Positions 33,741 through 41,973 of a stretch of DNA of 64,000 nucleotides are shown here, piece after piece (the first letter of the stretch is position 1; every line of letters starts with the position of its first letter). The DNA is taken from positions 316,296 through 380,295 of the forward strand of contig NZ_LUUB01000054.1 of assembly GCF_001641635.1 (NCBI RefSeq). The letters run 5' to 3'. A program made the position numbers and the translations under genes. The notes under the pieces were generated by a model that made no database searches, was not told the DNA's origin, and saw only the letters and a program-made list of their open reading frames with translations. This DNA comes from Bradyrhizobium centrolobii. GTDB taxonomy: Bacteria; Pseudomonadota; Alphaproteobacteria; Rhizobiales; Xanthobacteraceae.

Positions 33741-34609
33741 CAGCTCAGCCTCTTGGTGGTCTCGTCAAAGAGCTCGTCGACGGTGAAACGGCGCGGGATC
33801 AGCGCCTGCTGGAATGCGTAGTCGATGATCAGCTCCAGCGGCTTGCGATTGGCCTCGACCCCGAACGGGACAAGGTCGGGTGTCGCCGCGGGTCCTGCCC
33901 GCTCCTTGTTCCGCTTGAGAAGATCATAGACGCCGGCGACCACGTCGGGATGAGCTATCGCGAGTTGCTCGGTCACGACCACGAGATGATTGACGGGAAC
34001 GACGCCGCGGCGCGCGTACCATTTCGCCGCCTCCGCGGCCGGATTGGGGAACAGCGGCTTCAGGCGCGCATCGTTCGAGGTCTCACCGAGAACGGCGTCG
34101 AGCTCACCGTCAAGCAGCATCTGCAGGATCTTCTTGTCCTTCGGCGCGCGCTCGGTCGTATCGACATATTCGGCGACATGCGGATCCTCGAACGTCACCC
34201 AGCGAATGTTGTCAAGTTTCACGCCATAGTCGTTGGCAAGAATGCCCCTGATCCAGGCGCCCGTCGTCGTCGTGAACGAGCGGATGCCGACGCGCTTGCC
34301 TTCGAGATCGGAAGGCCCAAGCGTTCCGCGCTCCGGATTGTACAGCGCGTAGGCATGCTGGAAGCGGCCGAGCATGGTCGCCGGCAGCAGCACCACCGGC
34401 TTGCCGTGCGCCTTCGCCATCAGGTAGGTGACGATCGCCATCTCGCAGACGTCGAAGGCCTGCTCGCGCACCATCGGCTTGAACGCCGTGTTAGTCGGCG
34501 TGTACTCGATGAAGTCGAGATCGAAGCGGTCGGAGCGGAGCTCGCCGCTCTTCACGGCCTGGACATGGGGGTGACTGCCAAGCACAGCCCGCAGCTTGAG
34601 ACGATCCAT
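33740..34609 (-). CDS. PBP2-fold protein, 4,5-dihydroxyphthalate decarboxylase-like
   Basis: A 289-residue protein without a signal peptide that starts MDRLKLRAVLGSHPHVQAVK and has FDVCEMAIVTYLMAKAHGKP, ALYNPERGTLGPSDLEGKRVG and TTTGAWIRGILANDYGV. This is the pattern of the Pht5-type 4,5-dihydroxyphthalate decarboxylase group, cytoplasmic enzymes with a periplasmic-binding-protein fold that yield protocatechuate. Absence of an export signal supports an enzyme over a transporter component. The start at 34609 is chosen because residues upstream are antisense to the neighbouring gene. If the assignment is right, it feeds the ring-cleavage products handled by the rest of the operon. Confidence 0.72.
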   Translation of the reverse strand: MDRLKLRAVLGSHPHVQAVKSGELRSDRFDLDFIEYTPTNTAFKPMVREQAFDVCEMAIVTYLMAKAHGKPVVLLPATMLGRFQHAYALYNPERGTLGPSDLEGKRVGIRSFTTTTGAWIRGILANDYGVKLDNIRWVTFEDPHVAEYVDTTERAPKDKKILQMLLDGELDAVLGETSNDARLKPLFPNPAAEAAKWYARRGVVPVNHLVVVTEQLAIAHPDVVAGVYDLLKRNKERAGPAATPDLVPFGVEANRKPLELIIDYAFQQALIPRRFTVDELFDETTKRLS

Positions 34610-34637
34610 CCGCCCGCTCCGCTTCTCTTTCGTAGCT

Positions 34638-35321
34638 TTAGACGTCCTCAGGACTATCGACATAGACGAGCCCGGCTTTCGCCAGCGCCTCGCGCATATT
34701 GTACATGTCGAGACCGAGTTCGCCCGAGGCAAGCCGCTTGCGCTTGCCGCCCTCGTCCGCATTGCGCTTCTTCGCCTTCTCGGCGACCTCAGCGGCGTAG
34801 CGCTTCGGCACCACCACCACGCCGTCGTCATCCGCCACGATGATATCGCCGGGATCGACATTGACGCCGGCGCAAACCACGGGGACGTTGACCGAGCCGA
34901 GCGTCGCTTTCACCGTGCCCTTGGCCGAGACCGCGCGCGACCACACCGGGAACTTCATCTCGTGCAGCGCTTTGACATCGCGGCAGCCGGCGTCGATGAT
35001 CAATCCCTGCACGCCGCGCGCCTGGAGCGAGGTCGCGAGCAACTCGCCGAACATGCCGTCGGTGTTATCGGTGGTGCAGCCGACGACGAGAATGTCGCCC
35101 TTTTTGCACTGCTCGACGGCGACATGGATCATCCAGTTGTCGCCGGGCTGCGCCAGTACGGTGACGGCGGGACCCGCAATCGCCGCGCCCGGCAAGACCG
35201 GCCGCAGATAAGGCTTCATCAGGCCGATGCGGCCGAAAGCTTCGTGCACGGTGGAGACGCCATATTCCGCCATCCCGGCGGGATCGGCGCGCTTGATGTT
35301 GCGAACGACGACCGGCTTCAT
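34638..35321 (-). CDS. ligK: 4-carboxy-4-hydroxy-2-oxoadipate aldolase/oxaloacetate decarboxylase, RraA-fold
   Basis: A 227-residue enzyme of the class II pyruvate aldolase group (LigK, GalC, ProA), which splits 4-carboxy-4-hydroxy-2-oxoadipate into pyruvate and oxaloacetate. The active-site stretch [14 protein letters not shown] near residue 115 has the Arg-Asp pair for substrate and metal binding, and [25 protein letters not shown] and [15 protein letters not shown] are typical of the fold. Its start overlaps the stop of the GalB-like gene by four bases, which couples the hydratase and aldolase. Length matches the family. Confidence 0.88.
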   Translation of the reverse strand: MKPVVVRNIKRADPAGMAEYGVSTVHEAFGRIGLMKPYLRPVLPGAAIAGPAVTVLAQPGDNWMIHVAVEQCKKGDILVVGCTTDNTDGMFGELLATSLQARGVQGLIIDAGCRDVKALHEMKFPVWSRAVSAKGTVKATLGSVNVPVVCAGVNVDPGDIIVADDDGVVVVPKRYAAEVAEKAKKRNADEGGKRKRLASGELGLDMYNMREALAKAGLVYVDSPEDV

Positions 35322-36031
35322 GCCAGGACCTCCTCGACCGTCGGGAACAGGCGCTGATAGGCCTCGCCATAGGTCATCGGCACGCCGGTGTTGCGGCTGC
35401 CCTGGATGCCGCGGTTGAGTGCGACGCGCTCGTAATAACCCCAGAGATGCTTTTGCGCGGCGAGTATCTGGAACGCCTCGTACTTCTCCTTCCAGACCTC
35501 GTCGATCTTGAGGATCAGGTTCGGCTTGAAATTGCACATCTCCGGCTGGTGCGGCTCGAACAGGAACACCGGCGGCGCGGAATATTTGTACTGCGCACCG
35601 GGCTTGTGGCCCATGGCCTGCGCCACGACACGAGTCTCCTGCGCGAAATGCGCCGCGTTCGGATGGTCGAAATTATAGGGGTCTTCCAGCGCGTGCGTCA
35701 GCACGAAGCTCGGATTGAGCTCGCGGTAGATGTCGACCATGCGGTCGAAATGCGCCTCTGTGAGTTTCAGCGGATAGTCGCCGCAGTCGAAGAACTCGAT
35801 CTCGGCGCCGAGCAGTTTTGCCGCCCGCTCCGCCTCGTCCTTGCGGCCGGCCTTGACCGATTCCAGCGTCGCGCCCGTCTCCTTCCAGGCGAACTGGCTC
35901 TCGCCGCGCTCGCCGAAGGACATGCACACGATCTTCATGCGAAAACCCTTCTTCGCATGCAGCGCGATGGCGCCACCGGCACGCCAGACGAAATCGCCCG
36001 GATGGGCGGTGATCACGAGACCTGTTTTCAT
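35318..36031 (-). CDS. galB: 4-oxalomesaconate hydratase, PIG-L/LmbE family (GalB-like)
   Basis: A 237-residue zinc hydratase of the PIG-L/LmbE fold. It opens [20 protein letters not shown], as in Pseudomonas GalB, and keeps [52 protein letters not shown] with the metal histidines, and [18 protein letters not shown]. It hydrates 4-oxalomesaconate to 4-carboxy-4-hydroxy-2-oxoadipate, the substrate of the aldolase encoded next. It is unrelated to the LigJ hydratase that does the same job in Sphingobium. Confidence 0.9.
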   Translation of the reverse strand: MKTGLVITAHPGDFVWRAGGAIALHAKKGFRMKIVCMSFGERGESQFAWKETGATLESVKAGRKDEAERAAKLLGAEIEFFDCGDYPLKLTEAHFDRMVDIYRELNPSFVLTHALEDPYNFDHPNAAHFAQETRVVAQAMGHKPGAQYKYSAPPVFLFEPHQPEMCNFKPNLILKIDEVWKEKYEAFQILAAQKHLWGYYERVALNRGIQGSRNTGVPMTYGEAYQRLFPTVEEVLA

Positions 36032-36097
36032 GGGACAAACTCCCCTCTTTCTTCGTAAGCATCATAGGCTGCTTGCGTCATGCAAGCAGCACGTTCG

Positions 36098-37336
36098 TCA
36101 GACGGCTGCTTCCGCGGGTTCCTCTTCGTCGAGCGCACGCCTCAAGCGCTCGCCGTCGAGCGCGCCCTCCCATTTGGCAATCGCGATGGTCGCAACCGCG
36201 TTCCCGATCAGGTTGGTCGGCGTCAGCCCCTGCGACATCAGGCGATGGATACCGAGCACCAGCGCAACGCTCGCAACTGGAATGGTGCCAGTCGCTGACA
36301 GCGTCGCCGCCAGCACGACGAAGGCCGCGCCCGCGATTCCCGCCGCGCCCTTGGAGGTCACGAGCAGGATCAGCAGCAGCTCGATCTGCTCGGCAAGGCC
36401 AAGCGGCGTGTTGGTCGCCTGCGCCAGGAACACCGAGGCGGCAGCGAGATAAAGGCAGGTGCCGTCGAGATTGAAGGAATAGCCGGTCGGGATCACCAGC
36501 CCGACCACGCTGCGTTCGCAGCCGGCCTTCTCCAGCTTGGTCAGCATCCGCGGCAACACCGTCTCCGACGATGTCGTGGCAATGCAGATCAACAGCTCCT
36601 CCCAGATATAGCGGATCAGCTTGAGCAGCGAGAAGCCGCAGAGCCGCGCCACCGGGCCGAGCGCCACGATGATGAAGACCACGCAGGTGAGATAGAAGCC
36701 GCCCAGGAGCTTGCCGAGGGACGCGAGCGAGCCGACGCCGAACTTGCCGACCGTGAACGCGATGGCACCGAACGCGCCGATCGGCGCCGCCCACATCACG
36801 AAGCCGACGACGGCAAACACCATCCTGGCGGCGATGTCGATCAGATTGACCAGCGGCGCCGCGCGCTCGCCGAGCTGCACCAGCGCAAAGCCGCAGAGGA
36901 CCGAGGTGAACAGGACCTGGAGAATATTGCCCTCGGCGAACGCGCCGATGAAGGTTGCGGGCACGATGTTCATCAGGAACGGCACGAAGCCGATGGCGCC
37001 GGTCTGCCTGACGTAAGGCTCGATCGCGCCGGCATTGATGGTCGCGGGATCGATGTTCATGCCGACGCCGGGCCTGAGCAGGTTGACGGCAATGAGGCCG
37101 ATCACCAGCGCGATCGTGGTCATGATCTCGAAATAGACGATCGCCTTGATGGCGACGCGCCCGACACGCGCCATGTCGGCCATATGGGCGATGCCGTGCA
37201 CGACGGTACAGAAGATGATCGGCGCGATCAGCATCCGGATCGCCTTGATGAAGGCGTCGCCGAGCGGCTGCATCTTGGCGCCCGCCTCGGGATTGACGAT
37301 CCCAAGCGCGATGCCGGCCGCCATGGCGATGAGCAC
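36098..37336 (-). CDS. Dicarboxylate/amino acid:cation symporter (DctA-like), N-terminus out of frame
   Basis: A 412-codon frame of the SDF/DctA family. It has about eight membrane helices and two re-entrant loops, with TTSSETVLPRMLTKLEKAG (the serine-rich hairpin), GYSFNLDGTCLYLAAA and TSKGAAGIAGAAFVVLAATL. The intact family start is not in this frame: an ATG at 37397 that overlaps the LigI stop opens MTALAIDKPRAR, and WWKELWIQVLIAMAAG continues in the frame annotated here. One extra CG unit in a (CG)5 tract at 37362-37372 would join them. Without it, the protein must start at an internal GTG (37336) and lack about 20 residues. Likely importer for the operon's tricarboxylic or dicarboxylic substrate. 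Confidence 0.85.
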   Translation of the reverse strand: MLIAMAAGIALGIVNPEAGAKMQPLGDAFIKAIRMLIAPIIFCTVVHGIAHMADMARVGRVAIKAIVYFEIMTTIALVIGLIAVNLLRPGVGMNIDPATINAGAIEPYVRQTGAIGFVPFLMNIVPATFIGAFAEGNILQVLFTSVLCGFALVQLGERAAPLVNLIDIAARMVFAVVGFVMWAAPIGAFGAIAFTVGKFGVGSLASLGKLLGGFYLTCVVFIIVALGPVARLCGFSLLKLIRYIWEELLICIATTSSETVLPRMLTKLEKAGCERSVVGLVIPTGYSFNLDGTCLYLAAASVFLAQATNTPLGLAEQIELLLILLVTSKGAAGIAGAAFVVLAATLSATGTIPVASVALVLGIHRLMSQGLTPTNLIGNAVATIAIAKWEGALDGERLRRALDEEEPAEAAV

Positions 37337-37361
37337 CTGGATCCAGAGCTCCTTCCACCAG

Positions 37362-37372
37362 GCGCGCGCGCG
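37362..37372. repeat. (CG)5 dinucleotide tract at the dctA-like frameshift
   Basis: Eleven alternating G and C bases in the 5-prime end of the carrier gene. Five CG units place the overlapping ATG start out of frame with the body of the gene; six units would put them in frame. Slippage during replication could switch the gene, or this may be an old mutation or an assembly error. Confidence 0.75.
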
Positions 37373-37393
37373 GTTTGTCGATCGCGAGCGCCG

Positions 37394-38278
37394 TCATTCG
37401 TCGAACCCGAACAGGCGTGCCGGATTGCTGACGAGGATTTTTTGCTGGAATTCGGCTTCCGGCGCGAACAGCGGGATCAGGTCGACGAGGTCGCCGTCGT
37501 TCGGCATCACCTTGACGTTTGGATGCGGCCAGTCGGTGCCCCAGATGACGCGATCCACTGCCGTCTCGACGATCTTGCGCGCAAACGGCACTGCATCGGT
37601 AAAGGGCGGACCGGCCGAAGAGACTCGCTCGGAGCCGCAGATCTTGACCCAGCACTTCTCGTCACGCTGCATCAGCTCGGTCAGGATCTTGAACGGAAGC
37701 TGATCGAGCCCGTCGGCGGCCTTCACGCGGCCCATGTGGTCGATGGTGTAGCTCAGCGGCAGCTTCGCCAGCATGTCGGCATATTCGGGCAGATCGATCG
37801 CATCAAAATGCAGGTCGATGTGCCAGCCGAGCGGCGCAACCATGGCGATGACGCGGTCGAAGACGCGCTTGTCGGGAACGCCGCCGAGATGGCGCACGAA
37901 ATTGAAGCGACAACCGCGGAAGCCGCCCTCGTGCAGCTCGCGCAAGTCCCGTTCGGTGATGGTGTCGTCGATGTTGGCAACCGCGCGGTAGGCGCCGTTG
38001 CTTTGCGCAATGGCATCAAGCGCGACGGTGTTGTCGGTGCCGTGCACGCTGGCATTGACGATGACGGCGCGCTCCACCCCAAGCTTGGCATGCAGCGCGC
38101 GAAAATCCTCCAGCGGCGCGTCGGGCGGCGTATAGGAGCGATCCGGTGCGTACGGGTATTTCGCCCCGGGCCCGAAGATGTGGCAATGCGCGTCGCAGGA
38201 CAGCTTCGGCAGCTTGAATTTTGGCGTGCGCGTGTTCGGATCGGGCGGCGGAATGGTCGGCGTGTACATCATCGTCAT
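37394..38278 (-). CDS. ligI: 2-pyrone-4,6-dicarboxylate lactonase-like amidohydrolase, cytoplasmic copy
   Basis: A 294-residue amidohydrolase-2 protein close to Sphingobium LigI, which opens 2-pyrone-4,6-dicarboxylate to 4-oxalomesaconate. Family landmarks are LSCDAHCHIFGPGAKYPYAP near residue 27, VIVNASVHGTDNTVALDAIA, GFRGCRFNFVRHLGG, TIDHMGRV and RVIWGTDWPHPNVKVMPNDG with the catalytic aspartate near residue 245. It lies between a second LigI-like gene (four-base overlap at its start) and the DctA-like carrier (overlap at its stop). Its product is the substrate of the GalB-like hydratase in the same operon. Confidence 0.85.
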   Translation of the reverse strand: MTMMYTPTIPPPDPNTRTPKFKLPKLSCDAHCHIFGPGAKYPYAPDRSYTPPDAPLEDFRALHAKLGVERAVIVNASVHGTDNTVALDAIAQSNGAYRAVANIDDTITERDLRELHEGGFRGCRFNFVRHLGGVPDKRVFDRVIAMVAPLGWHIDLHFDAIDLPEYADMLAKLPLSYTIDHMGRVKAADGLDQLPFKILTELMQRDEKCWVKICGSERVSSAGPPFTDAVPFARKIVETAVDRVIWGTDWPHPNVKVMPNDGDLVDLIPLFAPEAEFQQKILVSNPARLFGFDE

Positions 38279-39234
38279 CAGGTGAACTTGAACAGCCGCG
38301 CCGGATTGTCGACCAGCAGCTTCTGCCGGACCTTCGCATCGGGCGCATACAGGGGGATCAGGTCGACGATCTCGCCGTCATTCGGCATGATCTTGACGTT
38401 GGGATGCGGCCAGTCGGTGCCCCACAGCACGCGGTCAGGCGCGTTGTCGATCAGCGCCTTGGCGAACGGCACCGCGTCGTGGAATGGCCTGCCCGCGCTG
38501 GAGGCACGCTCGAGGCCGGTGATCTTGACCCAGCACTTCTCGTCCTTCTTCTGAAGGTCGAGCGATGCGGTGAAGCCGGAATCGTCGAGCCCCTTCCCGG
38601 CCTGGACCGTCCCCATGTGATCGATCACATAGCGCGTCGGCAGCGCGGTCAGGATGGGCGCGAATTCGGCGATCGTGCCCGGCTCGAAATAGACGTCGAC
38701 GTGCCAGCCGAGTTCGGCGATGCGATGCACGATGCGCTGGAACTTGGTTATGTCGCCGACACCGCCGAGGCGCTTCAGGAACGCAAAGCGGCAGCCGCAG
38801 ATGCCGCCCCTGTCCAGCGCCGCGAGCTCCTTGTCGGACATCTCGTCATTGACGTTGGCGATACCCTTATAGGCGCCTTCGCTCTGCGCAATCGCGTCGG
38901 TGACGACGCGATTGTCGGTGCCGTGCACGGTCGCATTGACGATCACGCAGCGCTCGACGCCGATCTTCTCGTGAACGCTGCGGAATGCTTCCAGCGGCGC
39001 GTCCGCCGTGTTGTAGGGCCGGTTCGCCGCGAAGGGATAGCGGGCCGCGGGTCCGAAGATATGGGTGTGGGTGTCGCAGGATTTCGGCGGCAGCTTGAAG
39101 GAAGGTATCCTGGGATTCGGATCGGGCGGGGTAATCGTCGGGATCACCTTCTCGGCGCCTTGCGCGTGCGCCTCACCCGCCCACGCGGCGCCGGCGATCC
39201 CGGTCAGCAGTTGCAAGCATTCCCGCCTGTTCAT
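38278..39234 (-). CDS. LigI-like lactonase with N-terminal export signal
   Basis: A 318-residue tandem paralogue of the next gene. It shares SCDTHTHIFGPAARYPFAAN, VIVNATVHGTDNRVVTDAIA, VIDHMGTVQ and RVLWGTDWPHPNVKIMPNDG, so the active site looks complete. Unlike its partner it starts with MNRRECLQLLTGIAGAAWAG then EAHAQG: twin arginines, a hydrophobic stretch and an Ala-x-Ala cleavage site, which reads as a Tat-type signal peptide. It would then act in the periplasm, opening the lactone before uptake by the carrier encoded downstream. It is the first structural gene after the TetR regulator. Confidence 0.82.
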   Translation of the reverse strand: MNRRECLQLLTGIAGAAWAGEAHAQGAEKVIPTITPPDPNPRIPSFKLPPKSCDTHTHIFGPAARYPFAANRPYNTADAPLEAFRSVHEKIGVERCVIVNATVHGTDNRVVTDAIAQSEGAYKGIANVNDEMSDKELAALDRGGICGCRFAFLKRLGGVGDITKFQRIVHRIAELGWHVDVYFEPGTIAEFAPILTALPTRYVIDHMGTVQAGKGLDDSGFTASLDLQKKDEKCWVKITGLERASSAGRPFHDAVPFAKALIDNAPDRVLWGTDWPHPNVKIMPNDGEIVDLIPLYAPDAKVRQKLLVDNPARLFKFT

Positions 39235-39306
39235 TTCCTCAATACCCAGTCAAATCGTCCGCTTGCGAGCGGAAACGCGACCCGCGTCTCCCCTCGACGG
39301 TTTCTT

Positions 39307-40017
39307 TCAAGTCTTGCTGCTTGCAACAGCGCGCCGTCGTGCCGGCGCGGTCTGATCGAGCGCCGGCGCCTGGAACGCGGCGACGGTGGCCTGCACCAAT
39401 TGCTCGATGGCACTGGCGGCATCGCTGCCGTCGGCCTCGCCGCGCGACAGGCGCGCGACGCGTTCCGGCGTCACCAGCGAATAATAGAGTGCGCCGAGCA
39501 GGAAGTGGCTGCGCCAGACGATCTCGGTGCGCGGAATGTGCGGCAGGCTCTCGTGGATGGCGTCGATGAAGGCGTGGCTGGTGTCGTCGAAGGTCTGCGC
39601 GATGATCCGCCGCGCGACCTCGTTACCCTCGGCCGACATCACGGCGCGCAAGCGCGTAAAGCGCGCGCCGCCGCCGGCGAGATCGCTGCCCGAGGTGAAG
39701 GCGGGCACCACATAGGCCCGCACGATCGCTTCCAGCCGGTCCTGGAGATCGCGCACGCGCTTGGCGGCCGCGAGAAGCTCGGATCGGCGCAGGTTCATCG
39801 GTCCGCAATGACGCCGGTAGATCTCCAGCAGCAGGCCGTCCTTGGTCTTGAAATGATAGGTCACGCTGCCGGGATTGGCGCCGGCGGCCTGCGCGATGTC
39901 GCGCACCGACACGGCGTTGAAGCCGTTGGTGGCGAACAGCTCCTCGGCCGCCGCGAGGATCGCCTCGCGCATGTTCGGCTTGCGGGCCGTTTCCTTGCTG
40001 GTGGGCTTGCGTACCAT
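39307..40017 (-). CDS. TetR-family regulator of the aromatic lower pathway
   Basis: A 236-residue regulator with a standard N-terminal helix-turn-helix (MREAILAAAEELFATNGF, then VRDIAQAAGANPGSVTYHFKTKDGLL) and a C-terminal domain of about 170 residues. The ATG at 40017 lies 4 bases from a perfect operator palindrome at 40022-40039. It heads the minus-strand operon of LigI, carrier, GalB and LigK genes and is divergent from a TTT-type binding protein gene. A nearly identical operator precedes the dioxygenase at 62 kb, which suggests a wider regulon. Confidence 0.9.
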   Translation of the reverse strand: MVRKPTSKETARKPNMREAILAAAEELFATNGFNAVSVRDIAQAAGANPGSVTYHFKTKDGLLLEIYRRHCGPMNLRRSELLAAAKRVRDLQDRLEAIVRAYVVPAFTSGSDLAGGGARFTRLRAVMSAEGNEVARRIIAQTFDDTSHAFIDAIHESLPHIPRTEIVWRSHFLLGALYYSLVTPERVARLSRGEADGSDAASAIEQLVQATVAAFQAPALDQTAPARRRAVASSKT

Positions 40018-40021
40018 GTGA

Positions 40022-40039
40022 TTTGTACTATCGTACAAA
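40022..40039. promoter_or_regulatory. TetR operator, copy 1
   Basis: TTTGTAC-TATC-GTACAAA, perfect seven-base arms, between the divergent TetR gene and TTT binding protein gene. The bases that follow (AGATCAGGTC then TCGTCAACAAA) are also conserved at the second copy at 62178-62197, so the similarity covers a whole promoter segment of about 40 bases. Confidence 0.7.
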
Positions 40040-40133
40040 AGATCAGGTCTCGTCAACAAAAACCATGGGCAACGTCCGGGCGGCTCGAAAAGACCGCCGC
40101 AGGAACGCGAACGCCCTTAAGGAGTGCTGGGAA

Positions 40134-41111
40134 ATGCTGGGTTTGAACAAGAAGATCGGCGGTTTGCTGCTCGGTGCCGGCCTGCTGCTGGGAAGTGTCA
40201 GCGCCCAGGCCGACAACTATCCGAGCAAGCCGGTCCACATCCTCGTGCCCTACGCGGCCGGCGGCGCGGTCGACGTGCTCGCGCGCACGCTCGGCCAGGC
40301 CTTGGCGAAGACCTGGGGCCAGCAGCCCGTGGTCGACAACCGTCCGGGCGCCGGCGGCATCGTCGCCTCGCACGCGCTGACGCAGGCCGCGCCCGACGGA
40401 TATACGCTGATCCTGGTCGCGAGCGGTCATCCGCTCAACCAGTTCATCTATCCGAGCGTGCCCTACGACACGTTCAAGGATTTTACGGCGATCACCGAAG
40501 TGGCGTCCTCGCCGCTCGCGATCGTGGTGGCCAAGGACAGCCCGTACAAGACGCTCGGCGATCTCCTGGCCGCCGCCAAGAAGGAGCCCGATAAGCTCTC
40601 CTACGGCATGTCCGGCAACGGCACCTCGGCGCATCTTGCCGGCGAGCTCCTCAAATACATGTCCGGCACGAAGATCGTCGCGATCCCCTACAAGGGCGGC
40701 GCGCCGGCGCTGACCGCGGTGATCGCCGGCGAAATACCGCTCAGCATCAATCCGCTCGCGGAAGCCATCGGCCAACTCGAAGGCGGCCCGGTACGCGCGC
40801 TTGCCGTGACCTCGGCCGAGCGCTCCAAGGCGCTGCCTGACGTTCCGACCGTCGCTGAATCCGGTGTGCCCGGCTATGACGTCTCGGTTTGGTGGGGCGT
40901 TCTTGGTCCCGCAAAGATGCCGCCGGAGATCGTAGCGAAGCTCGAGGCCGACCTGAAGGCGGCGCTGCAGGACCCGAACGTGCTGTCGACGCTCGGCAAA
41001 ATCGGCGCCGCACCGGTCGGCTCCTCCACCAAGGACTTTGACGCCTACATGCACGCCGAGGCGACCAAGTGGGAGCCGTTGGTGAAGGCCGCAAACATTC
41101 GCGCACAGTGA
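40134..41111 (+). CDS. TTT-family (Bug-type) periplasmic binding protein
   Basis: A 325-residue binding protein of the tripartite tricarboxylate transporter family. Signal peptide KIGGLLLGAGLLLGSVSAQA, then YPSKPVHILVPYAAGGAVDV, NRPGAGGIVASHALTQAAPDG and GYDVSVWWGVLGPAKMP, all typical of Bug proteins that bind carboxylates. AAGGAG precedes the ATG at 40134; upstream in-frame starts add a non-signal sequence. No membrane components (TctA, TctB) are nearby. Shared operator control with the LigI/GalB/LigK operon suggests it captures a related aromatic or pyrone carboxylate. Confidence 0.9.
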   Translation: MLGLNKKIGGLLLGAGLLLGSVSAQADNYPSKPVHILVPYAAGGAVDVLARTLGQALAKTWGQQPVVDNRPGAGGIVASHALTQAAPDGYTLILVASGHPLNQFIYPSVPYDTFKDFTAITEVASSPLAIVVAKDSPYKTLGDLLAAAKKEPDKLSYGMSGNGTSAHLAGELLKYMSGTKIVAIPYKGGAPALTAVIAGEIPLSINPLAEAIGQLEGGPVRALAVTSAERSKALPDVPTVAESGVPGYDVSVWWGVLGPAKMPPEIVAKLEADLKAALQDPNVLSTLGKIGAAPVGSSTKDFDAYMHAEATKWEPLVKAANIRAQ

Positions 41112-41125
41112 AGCGGAGCCGACGC

Positions 41126-41932
41126 ATGACGATCGTCCCTTCTTCGCGGCGCCTTGCAGGCGCCGCCCTGCTCGCGCTTACGTCTCTCGGCCTGCTCGGC
41201 GCGCCCGCGAGGGCTGATGGCGAGGCAAAAATCCTGGCGCCGAGCGGCACGTTGCGCGTCGGCATCTATCCGGGCAGCCCGACCTCGATGGTGACGGACG
41301 CGGCCGGCAAGCCTCACGGCCTGAGCTATGATCTTGGTGCCGAGCTGGCAAAGCGGCTCGGCGTTGCCGTCGACTACATCCGGTTTCAGCGCGTCGCCGA
41401 TATCGTCAGCGCGGTCCATGACGGCCAGGTCGACTTCACCGTGACCAACGCTACGCCGGCCCGCGCCAATGAGGTCAGCTTTAGCCAGCCCGTGCTGGCG
41501 ATCGAGCTCGGCTATCTCGTTCCGGCGAACTCGCCGATCAAGGAGGTGAGAGACATCGACCGTCCCGGCGTGAAGATCGGCGTCACCAAGGGCTCGACCT
41601 CCGAGCGCACCCTGCCGGCGAAATTCAAGAACGCGACCATCGTTCCCGCCGAAAGCGTCAAGGTCGCAATCGCGATGTTCGGCCGCGGCGAGATCGATCT
41701 CTATGCGACCAACAAGCCGACGCTGTTCGAGATGTCCGACCAGATGCCGGGCGCGCGGATCCTCGACGGCAATTGGGGCCTGGAACACATGGCCATTGCG
41801 ATCCCGAAGGGACGCGAGGACGCACTCCCCCTGCTCAACCGCTTCGCCACCGAGGAGCAGTCATCCGGCGCGCTGGAAGCAATCCAGCAGCAGGCCGGCT
41901 TGCGCGGCGCAACCAAGGCCACGCGCGAATAG
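41126..41932 (+). CDS. Amino-acid-type (PBP2) periplasmic binding protein
   Basis: A 268-residue exported protein: signal peptide RLAGAALLALTSLGLLGAPA, then LAPSGTLRVGIYPGSPTSMV, HGLSYDLGAELAKRLGVAVD and VDFTVTNATPARANEVSFSQ, the SBP_bac_3 pattern. It starts 14 bases after the Bug-type gene and is probably co-transcribed. No permease or ATPase follows. Ligand unknown; the operon context points to a carboxylate rather than an amino acid. Confidence 0.85.
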   Translation: MTIVPSSRRLAGAALLALTSLGLLGAPARADGEAKILAPSGTLRVGIYPGSPTSMVTDAAGKPHGLSYDLGAELAKRLGVAVDYIRFQRVADIVSAVHDGQVDFTVTNATPARANEVSFSQPVLAIELGYLVPANSPIKEVRDIDRPGVKIGVTKGSTSERTLPAKFKNATIVPAESVKVAIAMFGRGEIDLYATNKPTLFEMSDQMPGARILDGNWGLEHMAIAIPKGREDALPLLNRFATEEQSSGALEAIQQQAGLRGATKATRE

Positions 41933-41973
41933 CGCCTGGCCCGCGGCCCGGCCTTGCAAGATCGGCCGCTCCG

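Noticed and set aside
33740..34609. ABC transporter binding protein for sulfonate or nitrate
   Set aside because: The fold fits, but there is no signal peptide and no permease or ATPase, and the operon is enzymatic; the decarboxylase-like group is the better reading.
36078..37655. 525-codon minus-strand frame overlapping the carrier gene
   Set aside because: Arg-rich noise except for about 12 residues near 37397, which are the true N-terminus of the carrier and are discussed as the frameshift.
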